DNA of 64,000 bases. Source: Hoylesella loescheii (GTDB lineage: Bacteria > Bacteroidota > Bacteroidia > Bacteroidales > Bacteroidaceae). A program made the position numbers and the translations under genes. Every line of letters starts with the position of its first letter. Positions within the stretch are counted from its first letter, which is position 1. Of the stretch, positions 54,337-63,905 are shown in pieces. Location of the stretch: NCBI GenBank assembly GCA_021531755.1, contig JADYUK010000001.1:428859-492858 (forward strand). The letters run 5' to 3'. The notes below the pieces were generated by a model that saw only the letters and a program-made list of their open reading frames with translations, ran no database searches and was not told the DNA's origin.

Positions 54337-57300
54337 TCATCTGACAGTAACGATTGCTATACGGTTTGAGTGGGTTGAGTTAGCACCCTTAGCTGTCGTG
54401 TAGATGACATTCACTCCCTTTGACTTGAGGTAGTCGGAAACAGCAGCGGCACGGTCTTCAGAGAGCTTCTGGTTTGCGTTCTCATCACCTTCTGGCGATG
54501 CGTATGCTACAATCTCCACATTAGCGCCCTTCTTGATGCCGTCAAGCTCTGATGGGTTGAGAATCTCAGATGAGTTTACAGGGAATGTTACCACGAATGT
54601 GCTCTGAACCATGATGTTCTTTCCTGGTACTTCTTTCACGACTTCCTTAACGACAGGCACTTCCTTTATCACCTCACGGTCGATATACTGTGGCTGTACA
54701 GCTTTCTTGGCCTTGCCGCCGCCGAAGTTGATTTTCACACCGACCATGAATGTGCGAGTGTGTGGATAACGGCTCCAACGGTAGTCAACACCTGGGTCAA
54801 TGCCGCCAAGGTTCACTTCTGGGTCAAGTCCCTTATAGTCTGATATGGTTAACAGGTTGTTCGCTGTTCCGTAAAGGGTGAGATCCTGAATCCAGTTGTT
54901 GAAGCAGTTGCGGAATGTGTAACTGAGTGAGAGTGACTGGAGACGGATGTATGAACCATTCTCTATGAAACGGTCTGAGGGGAGTGAGCCAGAGGCGTCT
55001 CCAGCTGGCATAGTGAGGAATTCTTTCAGAACGTTCTTGCCGTCAGAGAACATCTGTGCAGATGTATAGTGGGCGCGTGCGCTGTTGTAGACATCGTTGC
55101 CGAACACACCTGTTATGAATGCATTGAGACTCCAGTTCTTGTATGAGAGCGTGTTGTTCCATCCTGCGTTGAGCTTAGGCTGTGCACATCCTGTTATAGA
55201 GCGGTCCTTGAGGCTTGGGTTGTTTGTTGTCTCCCCTGTGCGGTTTCCATTCTCGTCAAGGACATAATACTCTGAGCGGCCGTTTACGGTACCAGCATAC
55301 TGGTATGTGTAGAATGTTCCGAGAGGCTCACCCTCCATTATCTTCTGAGTCCATCCATTAGCTGACACACCGGCTACCATTGGATCACCCTGTGTGAGGT
55401 TTGTGGTATGGAAGACATCATTCTGCATCTTGTCGATGCGGTTCTTGTTGTGTGAGAGGTTTACTGTTGTGCTCCATGAGAAATTCTTTGTACGTACGGG
55501 AACAGCATTCAATGTTACCTCTATACCCTTGTTGGTCATCTCGCCGACATTGGCGTCAATCCATCCAAAGACATACTGTGTTGTCGGGACTGGGTATGAC
55601 CAGATGAGGTCCTTTGTCTTCTTCTGGTATACCTCTACAGTACCATTCAGGCGGCCACCGAGGAAAGCGAAGTCAAGACCTATATTGAGCATTGATGTTG
55701 TCTCCCACTTGAGGTCAGGGTTGGCGTTCTTTGTCGCGCCGTAAGTGCGGTAGATTTTTCCGTCGTATGTGAATGTGCCGGTAGCTCCGTATGTGACTGT
55801 CGATGAATAAGGGTCAAAGCCCATAGAGTTACCTGAGACGCCATATCCTGCACGGAGCTTCAAGTTATGGAACACGTTCTGGTTCTTCATGAACTTCTCC
55901 TCTGTGATATTCCATGCGGCTGATACTGATGGGAATGTACCCCAACGGTTGTTCTTACCGAACACTGACGAGCCGTCACGACGGATAGTGGCCTGAATCA
56001 TGTAGCGGCTGTCGAATGAGTAGTTGGCACGTCCGTAGAAAGATATGTTGCGGATGTTCTGTATATAACCGCTCTGTACAGAGTTCTGTACACCGAGAAT
56101 CTGCTGGGCGTATGACATGTTATGCCATGTGAGGTCATCATTATAGTAGCCCTCTACGCTTAGTCCGAAGCCATCGTTGTTCTTCTTCTCTTCCCAAGAG
56201 TAGCCGGCCATAAGACCCCACTTGCTCTTGCCGACCTTGAAGTCATAGTTGGCATATGTCTCAAACGTCTGCTCACGTCCGAAGTATGTGTTACGGGTAG
56301 CCTGTCCATTCTTGTTTCCAATACCCTCAAGCTGGGACTCACGGGTGTTATAAGCGCTGTATGTGCTCTGGTAGTTGTTCCAAGAATAGTTGACGCTCCA
56401 TGTAAGACCCTTGACAATCTCCAGTACAGCCTTTCCTGTGAACTGGTTGCGCTTCCATATAGTCTCAGAGATATTCTCCTCCATGAGAGCCAGAGGGTTG
56501 TAGTTCTTTGAGCCTGCGCCGAGTGTCCAGTTGCCCTGTGCGTCCTTTATAGCGTTTGTAGGAGAATAGTAGTTCATGGCGTCAAGTACTGAGGCTCCCT
56601 CGTTGCCTGTTGGCACTCCGAAGTGCTTGCCGTACATTGAATTGAAGCCAAGAGATACTGTGAGATGGTCTTTCAGAGTCTTGGTAGAGACGAGCGAGCG
56701 GAAATTGAAGCGGTCCATGCCTGTCATCTTTATGACACCCTCACGCTTGATGAGGTTAGCGCTTGCCATATAGTTCGTCTTCTCGTTGCCACCGTTTATG
56801 CTGACGTTGTGGCTGTGGCTGACACCTGTGCGGAGCACCTCATCCTGCCAGTCTACATTGCTGCCGCCATCCTTCAGTGTGACGTTGTTCTGCTTTGCAT
56901 AGGCACGGAGCTCGTCGGCTGTACACATGTCGTATGTGTTGAGGATGTTGTCGAAAGCCACGTAGCCATTGTATGAAACGTTGACTCTATCCTGTGCGCC
57001 TTTCTTGGTAGTGATGATGATGACACCATTAGCTGCCTTTGAGCCGTAGATGGCTGTCGCTGTAGCGTCGCGGAGCACATCGATCGACTCGATATCGTCT
57101 GGAGAGACAATAGAGATATCAACACCGGGGATGCCGTCAACTACATAATATGGTGACATGGCTCCAGAGCGGAGTGTTGACGCACCACGGAGTGTTATTG
57201 TCGGAGCTCCGTTAGGGTCAGCTGTTGATGACACTACGAGTCCTGGCACCTTGCCCTGGAGCATCTGTGCGGGGTCGGTGAAGACACCCTTGTTGAGGTC

Positions 57301-57696
57301 CTCTGCCTTCAATGTTGTGATAGATGAAGTGAGGTCTTTGCGCTGCATTGTGCCATAACCTACTACTACGACTTCCTCAAGTGACTGGTCGTCCATTGTC
57401 ATGGTGAAGTTTTGTCCAGCGTTGATGATTGCCGTCTCATATCCTATATAGGACAATTTCAGCTTGGCGTTTGCCTTTGTTGTACGGAGGGCATAACGTC
57501 CGTTAGCATCTGTTACGGTACCATTCTTTGTGCCCTCTTCCATAACGGTAACACCGATGAGAGGCTCGCCGTTGGCATCTTTGATGACACCCGTAGTCTG
57601 GCTCTGTGCCATGGCTGCGGTTGTGCAGAGCAATAACGACGCTGCGGCGATTCCTTGTCGCCAGACATTCGTCTTGTGTGCTGCTTTCTTGTTCAT
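54337..57696 (-). CDS. SusC/RagA-type TonB-dependent transporter fused to an OmpA-like domain
   Basis: The 1119-residue outer-membrane protein has a signal peptide (GIAAASLLLCTTAAMA), a carboxypeptidase-D-like regulatory domain (TGVIKDANGEPLIGVTVMEE), a TonB box-like stretch (LEEVVVVGYGTM), a plug (MLQGKVPGLVVSS, DATATAIYGSKAANGVIII) and a 22-strand barrel ending MVGVKINFGGG near residue 994. About 128 further residues follow: a linker with REVIKEVPVVKEVVKEVPGK and an OmpA-like fold (EIVAYASPEGDENANQKLSE, DRAAAVSDYL, ending NRIAIVTV). Barrel C-termini face the periplasm, so the tail may grip peptidoglycan. The Asp that usually binds the peptidoglycan peptide is Ser/Pro here, so binding is uncertain. 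It probably imports the glycan captured by SusD, driven by TonB-ExbBD. Confidence 0.92.
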   Translation of the reverse strand: MNKKAAHKTNVWRQGIAAASLLLCTTAAMAQSQTTGVIKDANGEPLIGVTVMEEGTKNGTVTDANGRYALRTTKANAKLKLSYIGYETAIINAGQNFTMTMDDQSLEEVVVVGYGTMQRKDLTSSITTLKAEDLNKGVFTDPAQMLQGKVPGLVVSSTADPNGAPTITLRGASTLRSGAMSPYYVVDGIPGVDISIVSPDDIESIDVLRDATATAIYGSKAANGVIIITTKKGAQDRVNVSYNGYVAFDNILNTYDMCTADELRAYAKQNNVTLKDGGSNVDWQDEVLRTGVSHSHNVSINGGNEKTNYMASANLIKREGVIKMTGMDRFNFRSLVSTKTLKDHLTVSLGFNSMYGKHFGVPTGNEGASVLDAMNYYSPTNAIKDAQGNWTLGAGSKNYNPLALMEENISETIWKRNQFTGKAVLEIVKGLTWSVNYSWNNYQSTYSAYNTRESQLEGIGNKNGQATRNTYFGREQTFETYANYDFKVGKSKWGLMAGYSWEEKKNNDGFGLSVEGYYNDDLTWHNMSYAQQILGVQNSVQSGYIQNIRNISFYGRANYSFDSRYMIQATIRRDGSSVFGKNNRWGTFPSVSAAWNITEEKFMKNQNVFHNLKLRAGYGVSGNSMGFDPYSSTVTYGATGTFTYDGKIYRTYGATKNANPDLKWETTSMLNIGLDFAFLGGRLNGTVEVYQKKTKDLIWSYPVPTTQYVFGWIDANVGEMTNKGIEVTLNAVPVRTKNFSWSTTVNLSHNKNRIDKMQNDVFHTTNLTQGDPMVAGVSANGWTQKIMEGEPLGTFYTYQYAGTVNGRSEYYVLDENGNRTGETTNNPSLKDRSITGCAQPKLNAGWNNTLSYKNWSLNAFITGVFGNDVYNSARAHYTSAQMFSDGKNVLKEFLTMPAGDASGSLPSDRFIENGSYIRLQSLSLSYTFRNCFNNWIQDLTLYGTANNLLTISDYKGLDPEVNLGGIDPGVDYRWSRYPHTRTFMVGVKINFGGGKAKKAVQPQYIDREVIKEVPVVKEVVKEVPGKNIMVQSTFVVTFPVNSSEILNPSELDGIKKGANVEIVAYASPEGDENANQKLSEDRAAAVSDYLKSKGVNVIYTTAKGANSTHSNRIAIVTVR

Positions 57697-57790
57697 GATA
57701 ATTCTATTTGGTTATGAAAATTGTGATTCTATGACTGAATGAGAAAAATACATCGTTTTTATATTCATATATCAAGCGGTGTGTATTATA

Positions 57791-59122
57791 TTACAGAATA
57801 CGCTTTATGCCTTTTATATCGATATTCTTCCCTTTCTCTACATAAACAGGAGAAACGTCTTTCTTAACAAATCCTTCCCCCCTGCAAGGGCGTTTGTCGT
57901 AGACACCTGCGGGGTATGATGTTGTCTTGTGCAGTTTGATGTTGACATTGTTGAAGTATATATCGCTTACCTTGTCCTCTGTGTCTCCACCTACGAAACA
58001 TCCATTCTCTGATGTGGCTGTGATATTGTTGAAGAAAATCCTGCTGACATTTCCGCATCTTCCTTCTGTCTGGCCTTTGGGGAATCTCCAGTTAGCATCC
58101 TTGTGGTTCCCATTCGCACGTGGGTATGATGTCACATATATAGGCTCGGCCTTACCCCACCATACATCTGACCACAGATGGCAGTCGAGGATAATATCCG
58201 AGAACACTATATCTGTAACTGTCCCCTCATCACGGTTCTGTATGCCAAGACCTCGGTTACTGTCTGTGATGATACAATTCATGAACGACACCCGTGCTAT
58301 TGAATCGACATTCTCGCTTCCAATCTTTATGGCGCATGAGCGGGATGTCATGACACAGTTTGTCACAGTGATATCTTTTGTCGGGCCATATTCTGCGAAT
58401 TCACGCCTGTTCTTAAGGCATATGCAGTCGTCTCCTGACGTTATATAACAGTTAGCGACCCTCACCTTGCGGCTATGGTCGATGTCTATACCGTCTCCAT
58501 TCCTGATTTTTAGATTGTTGAGAAGTGATATGCCGTCTATAAGGACATTGTCGCATCCTATGAGGTGTACAGTCCAGTATGCCCCATCACGTATGGTGAT
58601 ATCCCTGATAATCAGGTCGTCACAGTCGATGAGAGTGAGCACGTGTGGTCTGGGGTCGAATGTTGTGACTGGTTTAAGCTCATAACTGTCTGAAAGCTCA
58701 TCGCCCATGAACTTTATGCCGTTGCCATCAATTGTGCCGCGTCCTGATATTCCTATACCTTTAGCGTGCCGAGCGTATATCCACATCATTCCCTCACCCT
58801 CGTTCTTGCCGAAGGCAGAAAGCTTGTAGATGCTCTCATCTGGATTTGCACGCCATACTGACTGCTGTTCCAAAATTATATTGACGTATGGCTTTATCTC
58901 TACGGGACCCGAAAGGAACACTTTCCCTTTGTTGAAGACAACATCTCCACCACCATCTGCCGAGCATGCGTCAATGCATTTCTGTATTGCCTTGGCATCG
59001 TCTGTAACGCCATCGCCTTTGGCACCATAGTCTGATACATAATGAACTGCTGCTAATGATATAACAGAGTAAGTCAAAGCAAGAAATGTCAATATTAATA
59101 TCCTCTTCGTCATATAGTGCAT
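57791..59122 (-). CDS. GH28-family glycoside hydrolase (polygalacturonase-like)
   Basis: The 443-residue secreted protein (signal peptide MTKRILILTFLALTYSVISL; start 59122 or 59113) has a right-handed beta-helix opening with VSDYGAKGDGVTDDAKAIQK. The GH28 motifs are partly present: NGDGIDIDHS (N.D), TSGDDCICLKN (DD), and then TSRSCAIKIGSE where canonical enzymes have GHG followed by RIK. The histidine of GHG is absent. That suggests a variant substrate such as rhamnogalacturonan, exo-acting pectate or another uronic acid, or weak activity. It is divergent from GH89 and next to a susC operon, so it may act on a different glycan from GH92. Confidence 0.85.
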   Translation of the reverse strand: MHYMTKRILILTFLALTYSVISLAAVHYVSDYGAKGDGVTDDAKAIQKCIDACSADGGGDVVFNKGKVFLSGPVEIKPYVNIILEQQSVWRANPDESIYKLSAFGKNEGEGMMWIYARHAKGIGISGRGTIDGNGIKFMGDELSDSYELKPVTTFDPRPHVLTLIDCDDLIIRDITIRDGAYWTVHLIGCDNVLIDGISLLNNLKIRNGDGIDIDHSRKVRVANCYITSGDDCICLKNRREFAEYGPTKDITVTNCVMTSRSCAIKIGSENVDSIARVSFMNCIITDSNRGLGIQNRDEGTVTDIVFSDIILDCHLWSDVWWGKAEPIYVTSYPRANGNHKDANWRFPKGQTEGRCGNVSRIFFNNITATSENGCFVGGDTEDKVSDIYFNNVNIKLHKTTSYPAGVYDKRPCRGEGFVKKDVSPVYVEKGKNIDIKGIKRIL

Positions 59123-59239
59123 TATTTCTTATCCGTAGAATTATAAGGTTAATAGGTGTATTTTTTTTTGTTTAATACCAAAGCCTCCATGTTTCATTAC
59201 ATGTAAATTATATGGCATTAAGTATATATTTCCTGAGCG

Positions 59240-59247
59240 CAAAATTA
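59240..59247 (-). promoter_or_regulatory. Candidate -7 box of the GH28 gene
   Basis: The minus strand reads TAATTTTG 118 bases before the start codon; the nearest TTTG lies only 14 bases away, so the promoter is less certain than its divergent partner at 59288. Confidence 0.4.
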
Positions 59248-59287
59248 ATACTTTTATCTTACAAATAAAAACTTTTATTGTCTTTTT

Positions 59288-59319
59288 TTTGCATATATCC
59301 CTATTTCTTCATAATTTTG
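59288..59319 (+). promoter_or_regulatory. Promoter of the GH89 gene
   Basis: TTTG, exactly 20 bases, then TAATTTTG, 28 bases before the start codon: a full match to the Bacteroidetes consensus. Confidence 0.75.
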
Positions 59320-59347
59320 TAAGCACTCAATCAATATTTAGCTTATA

Positions 59348-61582
59348 ATGAGACGAAATGTATTACTTTTTGCATTCTTTTTCCTATGCCAGCTTGTCAA
59401 TGCAAATCCTGTTGATGAGTTGTTGGAGCGTATAGACCGTGGCGCCTCGCACAAGATAAAAACCGTTAAGGTCTCTTCCGCCCGTGACTTCTTCGAGCTT
59501 GACCAGGAAGGGGCGCGTGTCGTAGTGCGTGGAAACACATGGGTTAATATAGCCACAGGTGTGAATTGGTATCTTAAATACCATGCCGGAATACATATCT
59601 CGTGGAATAACATGCATCCAAGAATTCCTGCCACTCTCCCGCGTGTCTCTTGCCGTGAACGCCATGAGACAGATTTGAGGTTGCGTTATAACTTCAATTA
59701 CTGCACATTCTCTTATTCCATGGCTTTCTGGGATTGGGAACGCTGGCAGCAGGAGATAGACTGGATGGCTCTTCATGGTATCAACATGCCGCTGGCTATA
59801 ACAGGCGAGGAGTGTGTCTGGCGCAATGTCCTGCTCCGACTTGGCTATACAGAAGATGAAATAGGCAGGTTCATCTCTGGCCCGGGATTCTTCGGGTGGT
59901 GGGCCATGAACAATCTTGAGGGCTGGGGAGGGCCTCTCCCTTTGGCATGGTATAGCCAGCAAGAAGCCTTACAGAAGAAGATACTTAGCCGTATGCGTCG
60001 TCTCGGCATGTCACCTGTCCTTCCTGGTTACTGTGGCATGATGCCTCACGATGCCAAGGAACGCCTTGGGCTTGACGTGTCGATATCAGGACCATGGAAT
60101 GGCTACACACGTCCAGCAAACCTCAGCGCCACAGACAAGCGTTTTGACGAGATTGCCGATATTTACTATCAGGAGCTGACACGTCTCTACGGGCGAGCCG
60201 ATTATTACTCTCTCGACCCTTTCCATGAGACAAATGATGACTCGTCAATTGATTATGCAGAGGCAGGCAACAGCCTCCTCAAAGCCATGAAGCGTTGTAA
60301 TCCGAAGAGTGTATGGGTTGTCCAGGGATGGACGGAGAATCCACGTCCTGAGATGTTGCGTGATATAACAGCAGGTGATATCCTTATCCTTGACCTTTTT
60401 TCTGAATGCCGCCCTATGTGGGGAATACCTTCTGTCTGGCAGCGTAAAGAAGGATACGGTGACCATCCATGGCTCTTCTGTCTCCTTGAGAATTTCGGGG
60501 CCAATGTCGGGTTGCACGGCAGGATGGACCAGCTCCTTGATAATTTCTATGAGACCAAGACTAATCCTCTCGCGAAAAACATAAAAGGTATCGGCCTCAC
60601 AATGGAGGGAATAGAGAACAACCCCGTCATGTTCGAGATGATGTGCGAGTTGCCATGGCGCCCACAGCGTTTCACGAAAGAATATTGGATAAAAGACTAT
60701 TGCCGTGCACGTTACGGCGTTGATGACCCTGCTATTCTTAAGGCATGGGATATCCTTGTACACTCTATATACAACTGTCCCGCAGGCAACAACCAGCAGG
60801 GGCCTCATGAGAGTATATTCTGTGGTCGTCCGTCGCTGAATAATTTCCAGGTTAAGAGCTGGTCGAAGATGCGCAACTATTATGATCCAGCCTCAACATT
60901 AGAGGCTGCGAAACTGATGGTGAGCGTCGCTGAGAGGTATAGGGGGAATAATAATTTTGAGTATGATCTTGTTGATATCGTCCGTCAGGCATTAGCCGAC
61001 CAGGGACGAATAGCCTATCTTCATACCATAGCCTACTATAACTCATTCTCACGCAATGAGTTCAGACGTTCAGCAAAACGTTTTCTCGATATGATTATGC
61101 TTCAGGATCGTCTCCTTGGCACAAGGCCCGAGTTCCGTCTTGGACATTGGACAGAAGCAGCGCGAAGCCTTGGGAGGACGCAAGAGGAGAAGAATCTATA
61201 TGAATGGAATGCACGTGTGCAGATAACAACATGGGGAAACCGTTTCTGTGCCAATGAGGGAGGGCTGAGAGACTATGCCAATAAGGAATGGCAGGGCCTG
61301 TTGCATGATTTCTATCTACCTCGTTGGAAAACATACATGGACGCACTTGACAGACAGCTTACGGCAGGGTCCCTGCCAGACAAGGACGCTCTCGGAGGAG
61401 GAAAAAATGCGAACAAGACCTCGGCCGAGCTCTTCCAGATGGCTCTTCCGGCAGGACCAGTCATCGACTGGTATTCTATGGAAGAACCGTGGACGCTAAA
61501 GCACAATACATATACTAAAGAACCTGAGGGCGATGCGGTGGATATATCGAGAGAAGTGATAGCTTTTCTTGAGAGCAATTGA
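59348..61582 (+). CDS. GH89 family alpha-N-acetylglucosaminidase
   Basis: The 744-residue enzyme (signal peptide MRRNVLLFAFFFLCQLVNA) is homologous to human NAGLU. Domain order: N-terminal module (to ~85), the (beta/alpha)8 barrel (WDWERWQQEIDWMALHGINM, GEECVWRNVLLRLG) and an alpha-helical C-terminal domain. By family comparison the acid/base is Glu294 in SLDPFHETND and the nucleophile Glu420 in GLTMEGIENNP. GH89 enzymes remove terminal alpha-GlcNAc, for instance from gastric mucin (alpha-1,4 to Gal) or heparan sulfate. It is followed by an HGSNAT-like acyltransferase, which matches the step before NAGLU in heparan breakdown in animals. Confidence 0.95.
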   Translation: MRRNVLLFAFFFLCQLVNANPVDELLERIDRGASHKIKTVKVSSARDFFELDQEGARVVVRGNTWVNIATGVNWYLKYHAGIHISWNNMHPRIPATLPRVSCRERHETDLRLRYNFNYCTFSYSMAFWDWERWQQEIDWMALHGINMPLAITGEECVWRNVLLRLGYTEDEIGRFISGPGFFGWWAMNNLEGWGGPLPLAWYSQQEALQKKILSRMRRLGMSPVLPGYCGMMPHDAKERLGLDVSISGPWNGYTRPANLSATDKRFDEIADIYYQELTRLYGRADYYSLDPFHETNDDSSIDYAEAGNSLLKAMKRCNPKSVWVVQGWTENPRPEMLRDITAGDILILDLFSECRPMWGIPSVWQRKEGYGDHPWLFCLLENFGANVGLHGRMDQLLDNFYETKTNPLAKNIKGIGLTMEGIENNPVMFEMMCELPWRPQRFTKEYWIKDYCRARYGVDDPAILKAWDILVHSIYNCPAGNNQQGPHESIFCGRPSLNNFQVKSWSKMRNYYDPASTLEAAKLMVSVAERYRGNNNFEYDLVDIVRQALADQGRIAYLHTIAYYNSFSRNEFRRSAKRFLDMIMLQDRLLGTRPEFRLGHWTEAARSLGRTQEEKNLYEWNARVQITTWGNRFCANEGGLRDYANKEWQGLLHDFYLPRWKTYMDALDRQLTAGSLPDKDALGGGKNANKTSAELFQMALPAGPVIDWYSMEEPWTLKHNTYTKEPEGDAVDISREVIAFLESN

Positions 61583-61739
61583 TGCAAACAACGATAATTC
61601 AGCTGTTTGGCAAAGTCTGTGATTTACTGTTGGTTTGTGTTCTTAGCTATACATTAATCCAAATTCAGGCTTTGTTTACCTACGTGCAATCATTGCAATA
61701 ACACGCCGTAATCTTTGAAAAATTACAATATAACCGAAT

Positions 61740-62876
61740 ATGTCATCAGATAAAATTATAAGTGTACAGGCTTCTGTCTTGCAATCATCATCTGTCACGC
61801 AGCAGAGTGGTGGACGCCTCATAGCGCTTGATGTTTTCCGCGCCCTGACCATCCTGCTCATGATACTTGTAAATAACGGGGCTGGTGACGAGATATATCC
61901 GCAGCTGGTCCATTCCAAATGGAATGGCCTGACAGCATGTGATCTTGTATTCCCCTTTTTCCTCTACATAATAGGCTTCACTACATATATCAGTATGAGG
62001 AAGAAGAGTTTCACGTGGTCACGTGATGTACTCCGTAAGATATTGAAGCGAACAGTCCAGCTGTTTGTTATCGGTCTGCTGATTAACTGGCTTGACATGG
62101 CCTGTGACGGACGCCCGCTCGATTTCTCTCATCTCCGTGTATGGGGTGTCATGCAGCGTATAGCCATATGTTATTTCGTTACAGCAGCCTTCGCGGTCAC
62201 GTTTCATCATCGCTACGCTATCCCTACATCGATTGCCCTGCTGGTAGGCTATCATGCGCTCCTCGTTTTCGGCGATGGGTTCGCTTATGACTCTTCTGCT
62301 AATATTTTATCACGCATCGACACCTCACTCTTCGGCTACGACCATCTCTACCATAAGAGCCCCGTTGACCCCGAGGGACTTGTCTCTACCATAGGTGCGT
62401 CGGCACATTGTCTGCTTGCGTTTGGTATATCATGGCGCGTAATGAGCATAACGAAGCATCATCACAAGACTCTGTTCCTTTACCTTGCAGCCCTGCTGCT
62501 TATTGCAGTAGGCTATATACTCAACTTTACATACTGCCCATTCAACAAGCGTGTCTGGAGTCCTTCGTATGTTCTGGTGACAATAGGATTGGCGAGCTTC
62601 TTCCTTGCCATCTTGATTTATTTCATTGATATAAGAGGATGGAAACGTGGATACCTGATGAAGATATTGAAGATTATCGGCATTCACCCGTTGTTCCTAT
62701 ATGTATTAAGTGAGGTCGTTGCTATTGTGATAGGAGCCATAGGTGTGAAAGATTTTGTTTTCATCCACATATCCGCAGCCATTCCTGACGGATATATAGC
62801 TTCTCTTATATATTCAATTCTTTTCATAGTAACTATGGTTCTGGCTGTGGTTTGCATACGAGGCGAGAAAAAATAA
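61740..62876 (+). CDS. HGSNAT-like membrane acyltransferase (DUF5009 family)
   Basis: The 378-residue inner-membrane protein has about ten helices. It opens with RLIALDVFRALTILLMILVN, the start of the heparan-alpha-glucosaminide N-acetyltransferase family, then YPQLVHSKWNGLTACDLVFP, FLYIIGFTTYISM, LRVWGVMQRIAICYFVTAAF and the C-terminal KIIGIHPLFLYVLSEV. In animals HGSNAT passes an acetyl group from cytosolic acetyl-CoA across the membrane to terminal glucosamine of heparan sulfate, so that NAGLU (GH89) can cut it. The bacterial members are not characterised. The order GH89 then this gene, on one strand with 157 bp between, suggests the same pairing. Confidence 0.85.
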   Translation: MSSDKIISVQASVLQSSSVTQQSGGRLIALDVFRALTILLMILVNNGAGDEIYPQLVHSKWNGLTACDLVFPFFLYIIGFTTYISMRKKSFTWSRDVLRKILKRTVQLFVIGLLINWLDMACDGRPLDFSHLRVWGVMQRIAICYFVTAAFAVTFHHRYAIPTSIALLVGYHALLVFGDGFAYDSSANILSRIDTSLFGYDHLYHKSPVDPEGLVSTIGASAHCLLAFGISWRVMSITKHHHKTLFLYLAALLLIAVGYILNFTYCPFNKRVWSPSYVLVTIGLASFFLAILIYFIDIRGWKRGYLMKILKIIGIHPLFLYVLSEVVAIVIGAIGVKDFVFIHISAAIPDGYIASLIYSILFIVTMVLAVVCIRGEKK

Positions 62877-62965
62877 TAATGTATCCTTACTCAGCCACAG
62901 GCATGTAAGGTAGAGGACTGTAAGCAGTACATATTAAGCGCCAAGAGATACTGTTTTGGGGTGCA

Positions 62966-63009
62966 TATTCAGTATCTTTTGGGCGCTCATTCAGTACAAC
63001 CTTCCGGAT
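62966..63009 (+). repeat. 22-bp tandem array, two units
   Basis: TATTCAGTATCTTTTGGGCG.. and CATTCAGTACAACCTTCCGG start 22 bp apart. The first has the end-type unit of the other arrays, the second the CAGTACAA type, so the order is reversed compared with 3273. The surrounding 637-bp spacer also holds IS debris. Confidence 0.65.
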
Positions 63010-63202
63010 TGATGATATCGCATAAAAACTGTAAGCAGAATACGTTCTTTTGATTATAAATCGTAAGATGTTACTGATTGCTATAGCGTGCGGATGAGAT
63101 GAATGATTGAAAAGTAGTTCTTGGATATCTAAAAATTACGTTAGTTTGTCGAATATACTTTAGAAAAAAGCATGCCTTAAACGTATATTTGACATCTGTG
63201 CA

Positions 63203-63427
63203 TCAAAAAAACTTTGCAGAAATCATCTGCAACAGAGAAAATTTCTGGAGTTTCCTTGAACGAAGTGAAAAACTTTGTCCTCGGTAATTATATAGGAATT
63301 CTTTGGTTTCATCGTTTTTTTTTTTCACCACGAAAGTTGCAAACCTTAAATCCGCAGACCTGTAGTTAAGCAGTAAGTACAGTAACCATATCTGTCTGAT
63401 GTCAACTCTGTGTGATAGATTGCTCAA
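63203..63427 (-). other. Open frame of 74 codons next to IS debris, doubtful
   Basis: The frame reads ...IRQIWLLYLLLNYRSADLRF then ATFVVKKKNDETKEFLYN; I do not recognise a domain. It lies on the same strand downstream of the IS1380 fragment and may be read-through of mobile DNA. I see no promoter. Confidence 0.2.
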
Positions 63428-63452
63428 AATAGATTAACTAAAGAGGCAATAT

Positions 63453-63475
63453 CCCCTTACCCCACAATGCGACTT
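63453..63475. repeat. 23-bp sequence shared with the IS1380 remnant at 4669-4691
   Basis: CCCCTTACCCCACAATGCGA followed by CTT occurs identically at 4669-4691. In the left remnant it is internal to the transposase; here it lies beyond the transposase stop. It is therefore a displaced fragment or a separately spreading short element. Confidence 0.75.
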
Positions 63476-63513
63476 GAGGTAATACGCATCAGTTATCCCG
63501 TAAGTAATGCAGA

Positions 63514-63882
63514 TTATCCGGAATCAGACTGGAAGAGTTCCCCATAGGCAGGATTTGAAGTGTACATGTTCAGCACATTCTGCCTTGAAGCCTTTATCCA
63601 TTTCGCAGGAACAGATATGAATTTGAAGACAAACGTCTTGATTCTGCTGGTATTTTTTCGTCCGAACTTCTTTACGTCAAGTTTCTTCACGATGGTTTTG
63701 TAGAAGTTACGGATGATAGCAGTAAGTATTATGAATACGGTGTTCTTTGACATGAAGGACTTTGGTAGCCTGTCCCATCCGAAGCTGTTGTCCATCTCAT
63801 CGAAGATACGTTCCTTGCATCCGTGAAGGTTATAGAACTCTACGATTTCCCTTACTAATGATTTGTAATCATTAGTGTCCAA
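63514..63882 (-). pseudogene. C-terminal fragment of an IS1380-family transposase
   Basis: The 122-codon frame starts at TTG 63882; the frame remains open for only seven more codons up to a TAA. The product NDYKSLVREIVEFYNLHGCK, NSFGWDRLPKSFMSKNTVFI, and KTIVKKLDVKKFG is the C-terminal part of IS1380 DDE transposases, including the catalytic Glu region (YNLHGCKERIFDEMD). The whole protein should be about 430 residues, so about 70% is missing. The fragment ends normally at FQSDSG. It is the counterpart of the N-terminal fragment at 4500 but not its other half, as both lie on the same strand 59 kb apart. Confidence 0.8.
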
Positions 63883-63905
63883 TAAAAATGGACGAGTTAA
63901 TTAAT

